NCBI RefSeq assembly: GCF_007747215.1
Contig: NZ_CP036273.1
Coordinates: 186,001 to 250,000, forward strand
Source of the DNA: Urbifossiella limnaea
Lineage (GTDB): Bacteria > Planctomycetota > Planctomycetia > Gemmatales > Gemmataceae
Length of the DNA stretch: 64,000 bases
Reading direction: 5' to 3'
Below, piece after piece: positions 16,207-23,953 of this stretch (its first letter is position 1; each line of letters opens with the position of its first letter). A model generated the notes under the pieces. It did not search any database. It saw only the letters and a list, made by a program, of their open reading frames with translations, and was not told the DNA's origin. Both the position numbers and the translations under genes were made by a program.

Positions 16207-17712
16207 ATGACGGAGCAGACCGCGACCGGACTGGATGCCATCGAACCCGCCCCCCCGACCGACACCCCCGACGAGCCCGCCCCGCCGCCCCCGCCCGCGA
16301 ACGCCGGCGGCAGCGCCGAGCTCCTGAAGCTCGCGCTGCCGCTGGTCATCAGCCAGAGCTTCATGACGGTGCAGGTGCTCGCCGACACGTACCTGCTCGC
16401 CCGCCACAACACCGACGAGATGACCGCCTCGTTCCCGGCGGTCATGTGGTACTGGCTCGGGTTCGGCTTCCTCAGCGTCACCGCCGGGTACACGTCCACG
16501 TTCGTGGCCCAGTACACCGGCGCCGGCCGGCCGCACCGCGTCGGGCCGGCGGTGTGGCAGGGGATTTACTTCGCCGCCGTCGCCGGCCTCGGCTTCCTCA
16601 CGGTGGTGCCGCTCGCCGGGTGGCTCACGTCGCTGGCCGGGCACCCGGCGCACATCCAGGAACTCGAAGCGGTGTACCTCCGCTGCTTCGCCTTCGCCGC
16701 GCTGCCGATGCTGGTGATGCAGGCGATCAACGGCTTCTTCTCCGGCCGCGGCGACACCTGGACGGTGCTGCTGATCGAGGCGTTCGGCACGGCCGTGAAC
16801 GTGGCGCTGGCGCTGCTGCTGATCTTCGGCAGATGGGGCTTCCCGGAGATGGGCATCGCCGGCGCCGGCATCGCCACCGTCGTCGGCAGCTGGGCCGCGG
16901 CGCTCCTGGCGCTGGCGCTGTTCCTGCGGCCGAAGTTCCGCGACGGCTTCGCCACCGCCGCCGGCTGGCGGTTCGACCGCGACCTGTTCCGCCGCCTGAT
17001 GAAGTACGGCGGCCCGGCCGGGATGCAGGTGTTCCTCGACGTGCTGGTGTTCCACCTGTTCACGCAGTTCGTCGGCCAGCTCGGCGACGCGGCGCTCGGG
17101 GCCACGACGCTGACGATCCGGTTCAACATGGTGGCGTTCCTGCCGATGATGGGGATCGGCCAGGCGGTGTGCATCCTGGTCGGCCAGCGGCTCGGCGGCG
17201 ACCGGCCCGACATCGCCGAGAAGACGGTCTACACCGGCACCGCGTGGTCGTTCGGCTACATGTGCATCGTCGCCACGGTGTACCTGACGCTGCCGCAACT
17301 GCTGGTGTCGGCGTTCGAGCCGGAGCAGGACGTGGCGAAGTTCGCCGCCATCGCCGCCATCGTGCCGAGCCTGCTGGTGTGCGTGGCGGTGTACTCGCTG
17401 GCCGACGCGGTGAACCTGACGTTCGCGTTCGCCCTCCGCGGCGCCGGCGACACCCGGTTCGTGACGTGGCTGACGTTCGCGCTGGCGTGGCCGGTGATGG
17501 TGCTGCCGACGGCGGCGCTGGTGACGTGGCGGGCCGAGTTCGCGGCGGCGTTCCCGGGGGCCGGCGACCCGCTCTACTGGGCGTGGGGCTTCGCCACGGC
17601 GTTCATCTGCTGCATGGCCGTGTGCTTCGTGTGGCGGTTCCGCACCGGGAAGTGGAAGACGATGCGCGTCATCGAGCCGGGCGTCGCGGAGGAAGCAGAA
17701 GGCAATTTTTGA
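16207..17712 (+). CDS. MATE-family multidrug/cation efflux transporter
   Basis: 501 residues with about 12 hydrophobic segments. A cytoplasmic proline-rich N-terminus (PPPPPANAGG) leads into the first helix, LKLALPLVISQSFMTVQVLA. Matching internal halves carry the MATE marks: a first-half QAINGFFSGRGDTWTVLL and a second-half FALRGAGDTRFVTWLTFALA, the RGxGDT repeats typical of the NorM-like branch. It exports cationic compounds in exchange for Na+ or H+. It follows the DUF1080 gene by 38 nt and may share its transcript. The stop codon lies inside the left arm of the 48-bp-arm inverted repeat. Confidence 0.88.
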   Translation: MTEQTATGLDAIEPAPPTDTPDEPAPPPPPANAGGSAELLKLALPLVISQSFMTVQVLADTYLLARHNTDEMTASFPAVMWYWLGFGFLSVTAGYTSTFVAQYTGAGRPHRVGPAVWQGIYFAAVAGLGFLTVVPLAGWLTSLAGHPAHIQELEAVYLRCFAFAALPMLVMQAINGFFSGRGDTWTVLLIEAFGTAVNVALALLLIFGRWGFPEMGIAGAGIATVVGSWAAALLALALFLRPKFRDGFATAAGWRFDRDLFRRLMKYGGPAGMQVFLDVLVFHLFTQFVGQLGDAALGATTLTIRFNMVAFLPMMGIGQAVCILVGQRLGGDRPDIAEKTVYTGTAWSFGYMCIVATVYLTLPQLLVSAFEPEQDVAKFAAIAAIVPSLLVCVAVYSLADAVNLTFAFALRGAGDTRFVTWLTFALAWPVMVLPTAALVTWRAEFAAAFPGAGDPLYWAWGFATAFICCMAVCFVWRFRTGKWKTMRVIEPGVAEEAEGNF

Positions 17713-17813
17713 CGGGATGAACAGGACAAGACAGGATGGAAGACAAAGACAGAAATCAATTTAAATTCTGTCTTTGTCTTCCATCCTGTCTTGTCCTGTT
17801 CATCCCGTCAAAA
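17707..17813. repeat. Perfect 48-bp-arm inverted repeat (GACAGGATGGAAGAC type)
   Basis: 17707-17754 and 17766-17813 are perfect complements over 48 bp around an 11-nt AT-rich loop (ATCAATTTAAA). The element starts with TTTT and ends with AAAA, so either strand gives a long stem followed by a T-run. It spans the convergent ends of the MATE gene (stop at 17710-17712, inside the arm) and the exported protein at 17826. Unlike the other repeats here it is only ~40% GC in composition. It contains ACAGGAYRRAA-like tandem units (ACAGGACAAGACAGGATGG), a repeat theme known to recur in many planctomycete intergenic regions. Confidence 0.92.
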
Positions 17814-17825
17814 GCGGCTTTCGGT

Positions 17826-18179
17826 TCACCGCCGGCGGAAGATGCCGCCGCCGAAGCCGGCGCCGCTGTACCCGCCCACGCTGACGCCGCCGCCGACCCA
17901 CCCGCCGGTGCGGCCGGTGCGGGCCGGCGCCTGGTCGTACGGGCTCGGGCTGTACGGGGCGCCGAACCGACGGCCGTCGCGGCCGAAGCCGTCCGGGCGG
18001 TTGTTCCACTCGGGGCCGATGCCGGTGCCGTACGCGGCCTCGCGGCCGAAGCCGTAGTAGCTGGTCGTGCCGGACCACGCCCCGCCGCCGCCGGGGAAGA
18101 ACCCGGCGGGCACGACGCCCGCGTCCGGTTCCGGCCCCGCGGCCGCCGCGAGCGCGACCGCCACCACGATGCTCGTCAT
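17826..18179 (-). CDS. Small exported glycine/tyrosine-rich protein
   Basis: 117 residues from the ATG at 18179. A short signal peptide (MTSIVVAVALAAAAG) is followed by a low-complexity Gly/Phe/Tyr-rich chain (GFFPGGGGAWSGTTSYYGFG) and a Gly-rich basic tail ending GGGIFRRR. No known domain; composition suggests an extracellular matrix or surface-adhesion polypeptide. It is monocistronic, convergent with the MATE gene. Confidence 0.6.
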   Translation of the reverse strand: MTSIVVAVALAAAAGPEPDAGVVPAGFFPGGGGAWSGTTSYYGFGREAAYGTGIGPEWNNRPDGFGRDGRRFGAPYSPSPYDQAPARTGRTGGWVGGGVSVGGYSGAGFGGGIFRRR

Positions 18180-18315
18180 GTGAGTCCCTCCTGGCGGGCC
18201 GGCGACTCCGGCCCACACGGAAGGCTACCCCGGCGGCGCGGGGCACTTCGACGCGCGGCCGCGGATGGCAGGGGATACGGGCGCCCGGCCGCGCCGCGGG
18301 CGCCGGTTGTGCCGG

Positions 18316-20511
18316 TTACCCCCGGGCACGCTCGGCGACCAGCGCCGCCGCGGCCCGCACCCGCTCGCGCACCGCGTCCGGCACCGGCCCGGCCGCCGCC
18401 AGCGCTTCGAGCAGCTGCGCCGCCGCGACCCAGAGATCAGGTGTCGGGGGACGGGAGACCGGAGACGCCGGACTCGGCGCCGGTGTGGCCGGTTCCGGCT
18501 CGGCCGTCTCCTGCCTCCCGTCGCCCGTCTCTTCCCCCGTCAGCTTCCGCAGCGCGCCGAGGAACCCCGGCCCCGCGGCGAACGCCAGCTCGTCGGCGTC
18601 GCCCTCGAACAGGCCGTCGAACAGGCTCTGCTTCGCCTCCAGCGTCCGCAGCACCCGCTCCTCGATGGTGCCCCGCGTCACGAAGTTCACCACCCGCACC
18701 GGCCGCTCCTGCCCCATGCGGTGGACCCGCGCGATGCGCTGCTCCAGCACCGCCGGGTTCCACGGCAACTCCAGGTTCACCACCGTGTCGGCGGCCTGGA
18801 GGTTCAGCCCGGTGCCGCCGGCGTCGGTGCTCAGGAACGCGGCGCACGCCGGGTCCGTCAGGAACTTCTCGAGCGCCGCCTTGCGGTCCTTGCCGCTCAG
18901 GCCGCCGTGCAGCACCGCGTAGCCGACGCCGAGCCGGTCCAGCACCCGCGCCGCCTCGAAGATCATCGTCTCCCACTGCGAGAACACCACCACCTTGTGC
19001 GCGTCCGCCCCGCCGACCAGCTCCGGCAGCAGCTCCGCGAACTCGTCCAGCTTCGGCGAAATGTGCGTGGCGCGGTCGTGCAGGAACGTGCTGTCGCAGA
19101 TGGTGCGGAGGTTCACCACGCACGCCAGGATGCGCTTGCGGTCCAGGTCGGTGAGGTAGTTCTTCGCCAGCAGCCGGGCCAGCGCCGCGCGCTGCTCCTC
19201 GTAGGGGCCGCGCTGCTCGTCCGCCAGCTCGACGAAGACGGTGTTGTCGGTCCGCTCGGGGAGCTGCGTCAGCACCTCGGCGCGGGTGCGGCGCAGGAAG
19301 ATCGGCGCCAGCTTGTCGCGGATCGCGTCCAGGTTGCGGTAGCCGGTCAGGTTGCCGTCGGCGTCCACCACGCGGTGCTCGTGCAGGAACGCGAACGCCG
19401 GCCCGAACCGCCTCTCGTCCACGAACTGCACGATGCTGTACAGCTCCTCCAGCTTGTTCTCCAGCGGCGTGCCGGTCAGCACGAAGGCGTACCGGCTGTG
19501 CAGCTTCTTCACCTCGCGCGTCGTCTTCGCCTCCCAGTTCTTGATCCGCTGCGCCTCGTCCAGCACCACCACGTCGGGCTTCCAGCCGTTGAGCGCCTCG
19601 CGGTCGCGCACCACCTGCTCGTAGTTCACGAGCCGGTAGAACGTGGGCTGCTCGTACTGCTCCTTCCGCACGTCGGGCAGCCCGTCGATCACCTGGACGG
19701 GGCGCCTCGTGAAGCGGCGGATTTCCGTCTCCCACTGGTACTTCACCGACGCCGGCGCGACGACGAGCACGCGGCGGATGCCGCGCTCCTGGGCGAGCAG
19801 TTCGACGGCGGCGAGCGTCTGCACGGTCTTGCCGAGGCCCATGTCGTCGCCGAGGATGCTGCGGCCGCGGCAGGCCAGGAACAGCGCCCCGCGCAGCTGG
19901 TAGTCGTACAGCGGCACCGGCAGCAGGTTCAGGTCCAGCGTGCCGGCGTCGAGCCGCGCCAGCCACTCCGCCTCGCGCGCCAGCAGGTCGGCGCGCTCGA
20001 CCTCGCGGTCCACGAAGTCGAGCGCGTCGGACAGCACCGTCACCTCTTCCGGCACGGCCTCGATGTCGCGGATCAGGTCGGGGAACTTGCCGCGGCCGGA
20101 CCACAGGAACTTGTCGTCGAAGTACGCCTGCGCCAGCCGGGCGAGCTTGTCGGAGTGCCGCGGCGGCAGGTGCAGCCCGAGCCGCAGCTGCTCGCCGTAG
20201 TGGAGGTAGACTTCGGGCCGCTGCACGGCGGCCTTCTTCTTCTGGAGGTGGGGCGGCAACTCGTCGCGCAGGTCGTCGAGCACCGCCTCGATGTGCTTGC
20301 AGGTGCCGAGGGTGTTGGCCTTGTAGTCGGGGCAGGTGCAGGTGTTGTCGCCGGTCTCGAACCCGCGCACGGTGACTTCGTAGCGGCCGCCGGAGTCGGG
20401 GTTGGTGACGCGGAAGTCGGAGAAGACGCGGTTCTTCCCCAGGTTCTCGATGGCGAACTTGGTGGCCCGGGCGCGCTGCCGGCGGAGGTCGATCTGTTCC
20501 TCGCGGAGCAT
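18316..20511 (-). CDS. SWIM-finger SNF2-family helicase/ATPase
   Basis: 731 residues. An N-terminal SWIM zinc finger (CTCPDYKANTLGTCKHIEA, about 60-80) then the Snf2/Rad54 two-lobe motor: Walker A in GDDMGLGKTVQTLAA, motif II VVLDEAQRIKN (DEAQ), motif III LTGTPLENK, and in lobe two VVFSQWET, STDAGGTGLNLQAA and QRIARVHRMGQ. A DNA translocase of the HepA/RapA-like bacterial Snf2 group, used to remodel DNA- or RNA polymerase-bound complexes. The C-terminal 90 residues are a variable linker plus an alanine-rich helix. A TATCAT box (minus strand, 20546-20541) lies ~30 nt upstream. It is transcribed alone, 59 nt downstream of the HEPN pair on the same strand. Confidence 0.92.
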   Translation of the reverse strand: MLREEQIDLRRQRARATKFAIENLGKNRVFSDFRVTNPDSGGRYEVTVRGFETGDNTCTCPDYKANTLGTCKHIEAVLDDLRDELPPHLQKKKAAVQRPEVYLHYGEQLRLGLHLPPRHSDKLARLAQAYFDDKFLWSGRGKFPDLIRDIEAVPEEVTVLSDALDFVDREVERADLLAREAEWLARLDAGTLDLNLLPVPLYDYQLRGALFLACRGRSILGDDMGLGKTVQTLAAVELLAQERGIRRVLVVAPASVKYQWETEIRRFTRRPVQVIDGLPDVRKEQYEQPTFYRLVNYEQVVRDREALNGWKPDVVVLDEAQRIKNWEAKTTREVKKLHSRYAFVLTGTPLENKLEELYSIVQFVDERRFGPAFAFLHEHRVVDADGNLTGYRNLDAIRDKLAPIFLRRTRAEVLTQLPERTDNTVFVELADEQRGPYEEQRAALARLLAKNYLTDLDRKRILACVVNLRTICDSTFLHDRATHISPKLDEFAELLPELVGGADAHKVVVFSQWETMIFEAARVLDRLGVGYAVLHGGLSGKDRKAALEKFLTDPACAAFLSTDAGGTGLNLQAADTVVNLELPWNPAVLEQRIARVHRMGQERPVRVVNFVTRGTIEERVLRTLEAKQSLFDGLFEGDADELAFAAGPGFLGALRKLTGEETGDGRQETAEPEPATPAPSPASPVSRPPTPDLWVAAAQLLEALAAAGPVPDAVRERVRAAAALVAERARG

Positions 20512-20570
20512 CGGCGGGCCTCGGCGGCGGGCGTGCGCCCATGATACCGCCGGCGGCCGCGGCGCGGAGG

Positions 20571-21011
20571 TCAGCCGGCGGCCGCGGGTGCAGGTTGCGT
20601 GAACCATGATTGTGGATAGATCAGCGCGGCACCCTCCAAGGGGACGATCCCGCCAAGCAGGTCTGTTTGCAGCGCAGGTGATGGCGAATGCCGATGCGAG
20701 TACTCGACTTCGAGTGCCTTTGCGATCGAGTCCGTCGGAGCCACCAGCATGACATCGAAGGGGTCGAGCTTTTCCTGCCAGTGACCCCACTGGGATTCGA
20801 GCTCATCGAATGCGGCCTGAACCATTCGGTACGACGGCCGGGCATCAACGCCCTGGACCTTCCCCGTGACGAGGTAGAGGTAGGGCTTCGAGTAGCGAGG
20901 CGTTTTCGCCCAGCACCCGCCCACCAACGGGAAGCCCTGCGAAACCAGCGCGCGGATCAGCCGTTCGCCGCCGTCTACCTGTCGATCGCTTACCACAGGC
21001 GCTTGATCCAT
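20571..21011 (-). CDS. Hypothetical partner of the HEPN protein
   Basis: 146 residues, not recognised with certainty. GGERLIRALVSQGFPLVGGC at the start and KPYLYLVTGKVQGVDARPSY in the middle have an alpha/beta look, followed by FDVMLVAPTDSIAKALEVEY. The positions of strands and helices are compatible with a minimal nucleotidyltransferase-like or SMF/SAVED-like partner, but no catalytic GS(x)9DxD is present, so a MNT assignment would be wrong. Its start overlaps the 3' end of the HEPN gene by 22 nt, so the two are expressed together. GC content is visibly lower than that of neighbours. Confidence 0.55.
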   Translation of the reverse strand: MDQAPVVSDRQVDGGERLIRALVSQGFPLVGGCWAKTPRYSKPYLYLVTGKVQGVDARPSYRMVQAAFDELESQWGHWQEKLDPFDVMLVAPTDSIAKALEVEYSHRHSPSPALQTDLLGGIVPLEGAALIYPQSWFTQPAPAAAG

Positions 21012-21406
21012 GGGAGCACTCCGTGGGCGGGGTCGGTGACCGCACTGAGAATGGCACGAGCTTGCAGGTCGGTCCAGCGGGCGTACCGGCTGTCCTCTGC
21101 CCACCCTTTCACCAAGTTCCAGTTGTCGCGGAACTCGGGGTCTGCCTTCGCGTCGTCGTCACGCACATCTTTCAGCTGGGCAAGCTTCACCAGTTGTTCG
21201 ATGTCGTGCGTGAACGCCTTGTACGCCCGCTCCTTGTCCGGGAACTCTTCCGCGACGGTCATCTTGGCGATGCACGCCTTCAGGGCGCACTCGACGGCGT
21301 ACCCGGCCAAGTAGTACGCCCCGTCCCACAACCCCGCGGCGATCAGCGCGGCGGCCTCGGCGGCGCGCACGTCGGCCAGCTGCTGGAAGTCTGCGCGGGT
21401 CGGCAC
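20990..21406 (-). CDS. HEPN-domain protein
   Basis: 138 residues. The HEPN fold is indicated by AAALIAAGLWDGAYYLAGYA, ECALKACIAK (the E-x2-LKA helix) and RAYKAFTH (Arg and His separated by six residues), matching the Rx4-6H RNase motif. HEPN proteins are RNA-cleaving toxins or scaffolds in defence and TA modules, usually next to a cognate neutraliser such as MNT. Here the downstream gene overlaps it by 22 nt. A minus-strand TAGAAT box (21434-21429) is 22 nt ahead of the ATG, overlapping the end of the LRR gene. Confidence 0.7.
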   Translation of the reverse strand: MPTRADFQQLADVRAAEAAALIAAGLWDGAYYLAGYAVECALKACIAKMTVAEEFPDKERAYKAFTHDIEQLVKLAQLKDVRDDDAKADPEFRDNWNLVKGWAEDSRYARWTDLQARAILSAVTDPAHGVLPWIKRLW

Positions 21407-21431
21407 GGGCGATCCTCCCGACCCGGGTATT

Positions 21432-22664
21432 CTATCCCGACCCGTATTTCTGGTGGAGCGCCCGCCGCAGCGCCGGCGACAGGCCGATCGCCGGCACCAC
21501 CAGCCGCCGCAGCCGCGGCGGGCGGGCGCCGTCCAGGAACGGCTCGAACGCCGCGTCGGCCGCCGGGTTGTTCCCCAAATCCAGCGACCGCAGCCCCGCC
21601 AGGTGCGGCGACGACGCGAGCACCGTCACCGCCGCGTCCGTCAGCCCGCACCCGGACACCTTCAGCCCGCGCAGCCCCGCCAGCGCCGGCGCCGCGGCCA
21701 GCACCGCCGCCCCCGCCTCGCCCAGGTCGTTGCGGCTCAGGTCGAGCTCCCGCAGCGCCGCCGGCCCGTCCGCGGTCAGCAGCGGCTTCAGCGCCGCCGG
21801 GCCGAGCGCGTTCCCCGACAGGTCGAGCACCGCCACCCGCACGAGCGCCCCCGGCCGCGGCACGGCGTGGCCCCGCGGCGCCCCCAGCCCGCAGCCGGAC
21901 AGGTTCAGCCACTCCAGCCGCGGCAGCCGGTCCGACGCCGCGACCGCCTCCGCGCCCGCGGGGCCGACCGGGTTGTGCCGCAGGTCGAGGCCGCGCAGCG
22001 CCGCCAGGTGCGGCGACGCCGCCAGCGCCCGCGCCCCGCTCTCGGTCAGCTCGTTCTCCGACAGAATCAACTCCTCCAGCCCCGCCAGGTGCGGCGACCC
22101 GGCGAGCGCGCTCGCGCCGGCGTCGGTGAGGCGGTTCTTGCGCAGGTCGAGGCGCCGCAGCCCGGACAGGTGCGCGCACCGGGCCACGGCGCGGGCCAGC
22201 GGGTCGCGCAGGTGTTGCGCCTCGATCGTCAGCCCCGCCAGCCGGCCGAGGTACGGCGACGCCGTGAGCGCCCCCAGGTGCGGGCCGGCGTCCATCAGGT
22301 GGAGGTGCCGCACCGGCGCCGCGGCGAACAGCTCGTGGGCGTGGCGGAGGAACGGCACCGCGCCGATGCGGACCTCGTCCACGAACCCGCGGCGGAAGTC
22401 GATGAGCGAGCACAGGCCGCGGAACGGCGCCTCCCAGGCGTCCTTGTTGGCGTCGCGCAGCACCTGCTCGGCGCGGAGCAGGTCGGCCCGCGCGGGGTCG
22501 GTTTCGGGCAGCGTGGCCAGCGCGATCTGCACGCGGATGAACGCGGCGCGGGCCAGGGCCGCGCCGCCCTGCTCGTCGAGCCAGTCGGCGAACACGAGGC
22601 GCGGCCCGTCGTCGTCCGGGTAGGCCCGGATGCGCTGGAGGAACGGCTCGGCGTCGGTCTGCAT
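21432..22664 (-). CDS. TIGR02996 repeat-companion / leucine-rich-repeat protein
   Basis: 410 residues. The N-terminus is the Gemmata/Myxococcus TIGR02996 domain: EPFLQRIRAYPDDDGPRLVF then ADWLDEQGG. A leucine-rich-repeat solenoid follows from ~residue 120, with units of about 24-28 residues such as LRRLDLRKNRLTDAGASAL and LRELDLSRNDLGEAGAAVL, the ribonuclease-inhibitor-like type. A cytoplasmic protein-interaction scaffold; the partner is unknown. The ATG at 22664 is chosen because the domain begins right after it; an upstream in-frame ATG (22757) would translate the palindrome at 22684-22727. The repeated units make frame-neutral length changes likely between strains. Confidence 0.88.
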   Translation of the reverse strand: MQTDAEPFLQRIRAYPDDDGPRLVFADWLDEQGGAALARAAFIRVQIALATLPETDPARADLLRAEQVLRDANKDAWEAPFRGLCSLIDFRRGFVDEVRIGAVPFLRHAHELFAAAPVRHLHLMDAGPHLGALTASPYLGRLAGLTIEAQHLRDPLARAVARCAHLSGLRRLDLRKNRLTDAGASALAGSPHLAGLEELILSENELTESGARALAASPHLAALRGLDLRHNPVGPAGAEAVAASDRLPRLEWLNLSGCGLGAPRGHAVPRPGALVRVAVLDLSGNALGPAALKPLLTADGPAALRELDLSRNDLGEAGAAVLAAAPALAGLRGLKVSGCGLTDAAVTVLASSPHLAGLRSLDLGNNPAADAAFEPFLDGARPPRLRRLVVPAIGLSPALRRALHQKYGSG

Positions 22665-22683
22665 GGGGCGGGCCGTCCGATCG

Positions 22684-22727
22684 CCGCTTGCGGCGGAGCG
22701 GCGTGGATACCGCTCCGCCGCAAGCGG
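22684..22727. repeat. Family-2 palindrome (17-bp arms)
   Basis: CCGCTTGCGGCGGAGCG (22684-22700) and its exact complement (22711-22727) around a 10-nt loop. Same GCTTGCGGC core as the copies at 37202, 40638 and 49104. This is the only family-2 copy that lies 5' of a gene, 20 nt upstream of the LRR-protein ATG; it could be in that message's leader. Confidence 0.88.
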
Positions 22728-22777
22728 AGGACGAATCCTAGCACGCGCGAATTTCATCTCTCGACTAAGCCATAAGA

Positions 22778-22791
22778 TTAGTCTAGACTAA
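22778..22791. promoter_or_regulatory. TTAGTCTAGACTAA operator-like palindrome
   Basis: A perfect 14-bp dyad in an AT-rich patch (about 22750-22800), 47 nt upstream of the DUF1559 start. The size and position suit a repressor or activator dimer site; the protein is unknown. Confidence 0.4.
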
Positions 22792-22838
22792 CAACCTGGT
22801 TCGTTCGGGCTTTCAAACTCATTCGGGGAGGCTACGTC

Positions 22839-23789
22839 GTGTTCGCCACACGCCCGCGGCGCGGGTTCACGCTGATCGAGTTGCTCGTCGTCATCGCCAT
22901 CATCGGCGTGCTCATCGGCATGCTCCTGCCGGCCGTGCAGAAGGTGCGCGAGTCGGCGGCGCGGGTGAAGTGCAAGAACAACCTGAAGCAGATCGGCCTG
23001 GCCCTGCACAACTACCACGACCGCACCGGCAGCTTCCCGCCGGGCTACACCGCGAACGCCGCGGCCGCCGACGGGACCGGCCCCGGGTGGGGCTGGGCCG
23101 CGTTCCTGCTCCCCGACCTGGAGCAGGAGAACGTCTACCGCCTCATCGACTTCGCGCAGCCCATGACGGCCGCGCGGCACGACGCCGTACGGCAGGTGAC
23201 CGTGTCGTTCCTGCGCTGCCCGTCGGACCCGCGGCAGGACCCGATCCCGCTGTCGGAGTTCGAGAACCCGGCGTCGCTGACCACGCCGCTGGGGCGCTCC
23301 AACTACGTGGCCTGCTACGGGAACACGCCGTACCTCGGCGAGTCGCCGGCGGTGCTGACCACGCACCTGACCGTCGACGGCGTCCTCGGCCGGGGCATGT
23401 TCTACCGCAACAGCCGGACGCGCATCGCCGACATCCTCGACGGCCTCAGCAACACGTTCGCCGTCGGCGAGAAGAACGCGCAGGCCACGATGGCGAGCTG
23501 GGCCGGGGTCGTGCCGGGGGCGACGTGGCGGAGCGCCAACGACACCGCGAACTACGGCGGCATCCCGAGCAACCTGCCGGCCGCGCTGGTGCTGGGGCAC
23601 GCGTGCCGCCAGCACCCGCCGAGCGCCGCCGCGGGCGTGGCCGAGGACTTCTCGTCGCCGCACGTCAACGGGGTGAACGCGCTGTTCGCCGACGGCTCGG
23701 TCCACGCCGTCCGGCAGAGCGTGAGCATGAGCGTGTACCCGTTCACCGCGACGATCGCCGACGGGAAGGCGCTGCAGGTGGATTTCTGA
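22839..23789 (+). CDS. DUF1559 prepilin-type-signal protein
   Basis: 316 residues starting at GTG with a strong GGGGAGG site 7 nt upstream. The leader is a type IV prepilin signal, [20 protein letters not shown], cleaved after Gly9 with Phe10 methylated and Glu at +5. It runs straight into the DUF1559 core: [31 protein letters not shown] and, near the end, the H-x-G-DG motif as [13 protein letters not shown]. These pseudopilin-like envelope proteins occur in dozens of copies per planctomycete genome and are probably extracellular fibre or transport components. No pilus assembly genes are adjacent. Confidence 0.93.
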   Translation: MFATRPRRGFTLIELLVVIAIIGVLIGMLLPAVQKVRESAARVKCKNNLKQIGLALHNYHDRTGSFPPGYTANAAAADGTGPGWGWAAFLLPDLEQENVYRLIDFAQPMTAARHDAVRQVTVSFLRCPSDPRQDPIPLSEFENPASLTTPLGRSNYVACYGNTPYLGESPAVLTTHLTVDGVLGRGMFYRNSRTRIADILDGLSNTFAVGEKNAQATMASWAGVVPGATWRSANDTANYGGIPSNLPAALVLGHACRQHPPSAAAGVAEDFSSPHVNGVNALFADGSVHAVRQSVSMSVYPFTATIADGKALQVDF

Positions 23790-23953
23790 CCGAATCCGGC
23801 CAAGATTCGCCGCCGCCCGGCGAATTCCCTCCCGGCCGACTCGCCGCCTCGTTCACGTCCCACGGACGAACCGCCGTTGCATCCGCGGCCGGAACGGGGC
23901 TTAATAGCTGGGCGGCCCGCCGGGCAGGCGCCCGCTTCTCCCCGGAGTTCGTC

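Noticed and set aside
20571-21011. Minimal nucleotidyltransferase (MNT) partner for the HEPN protein
   Set aside because: The required GSx9DxD motif is absent, so only a hypothetical partner is called.
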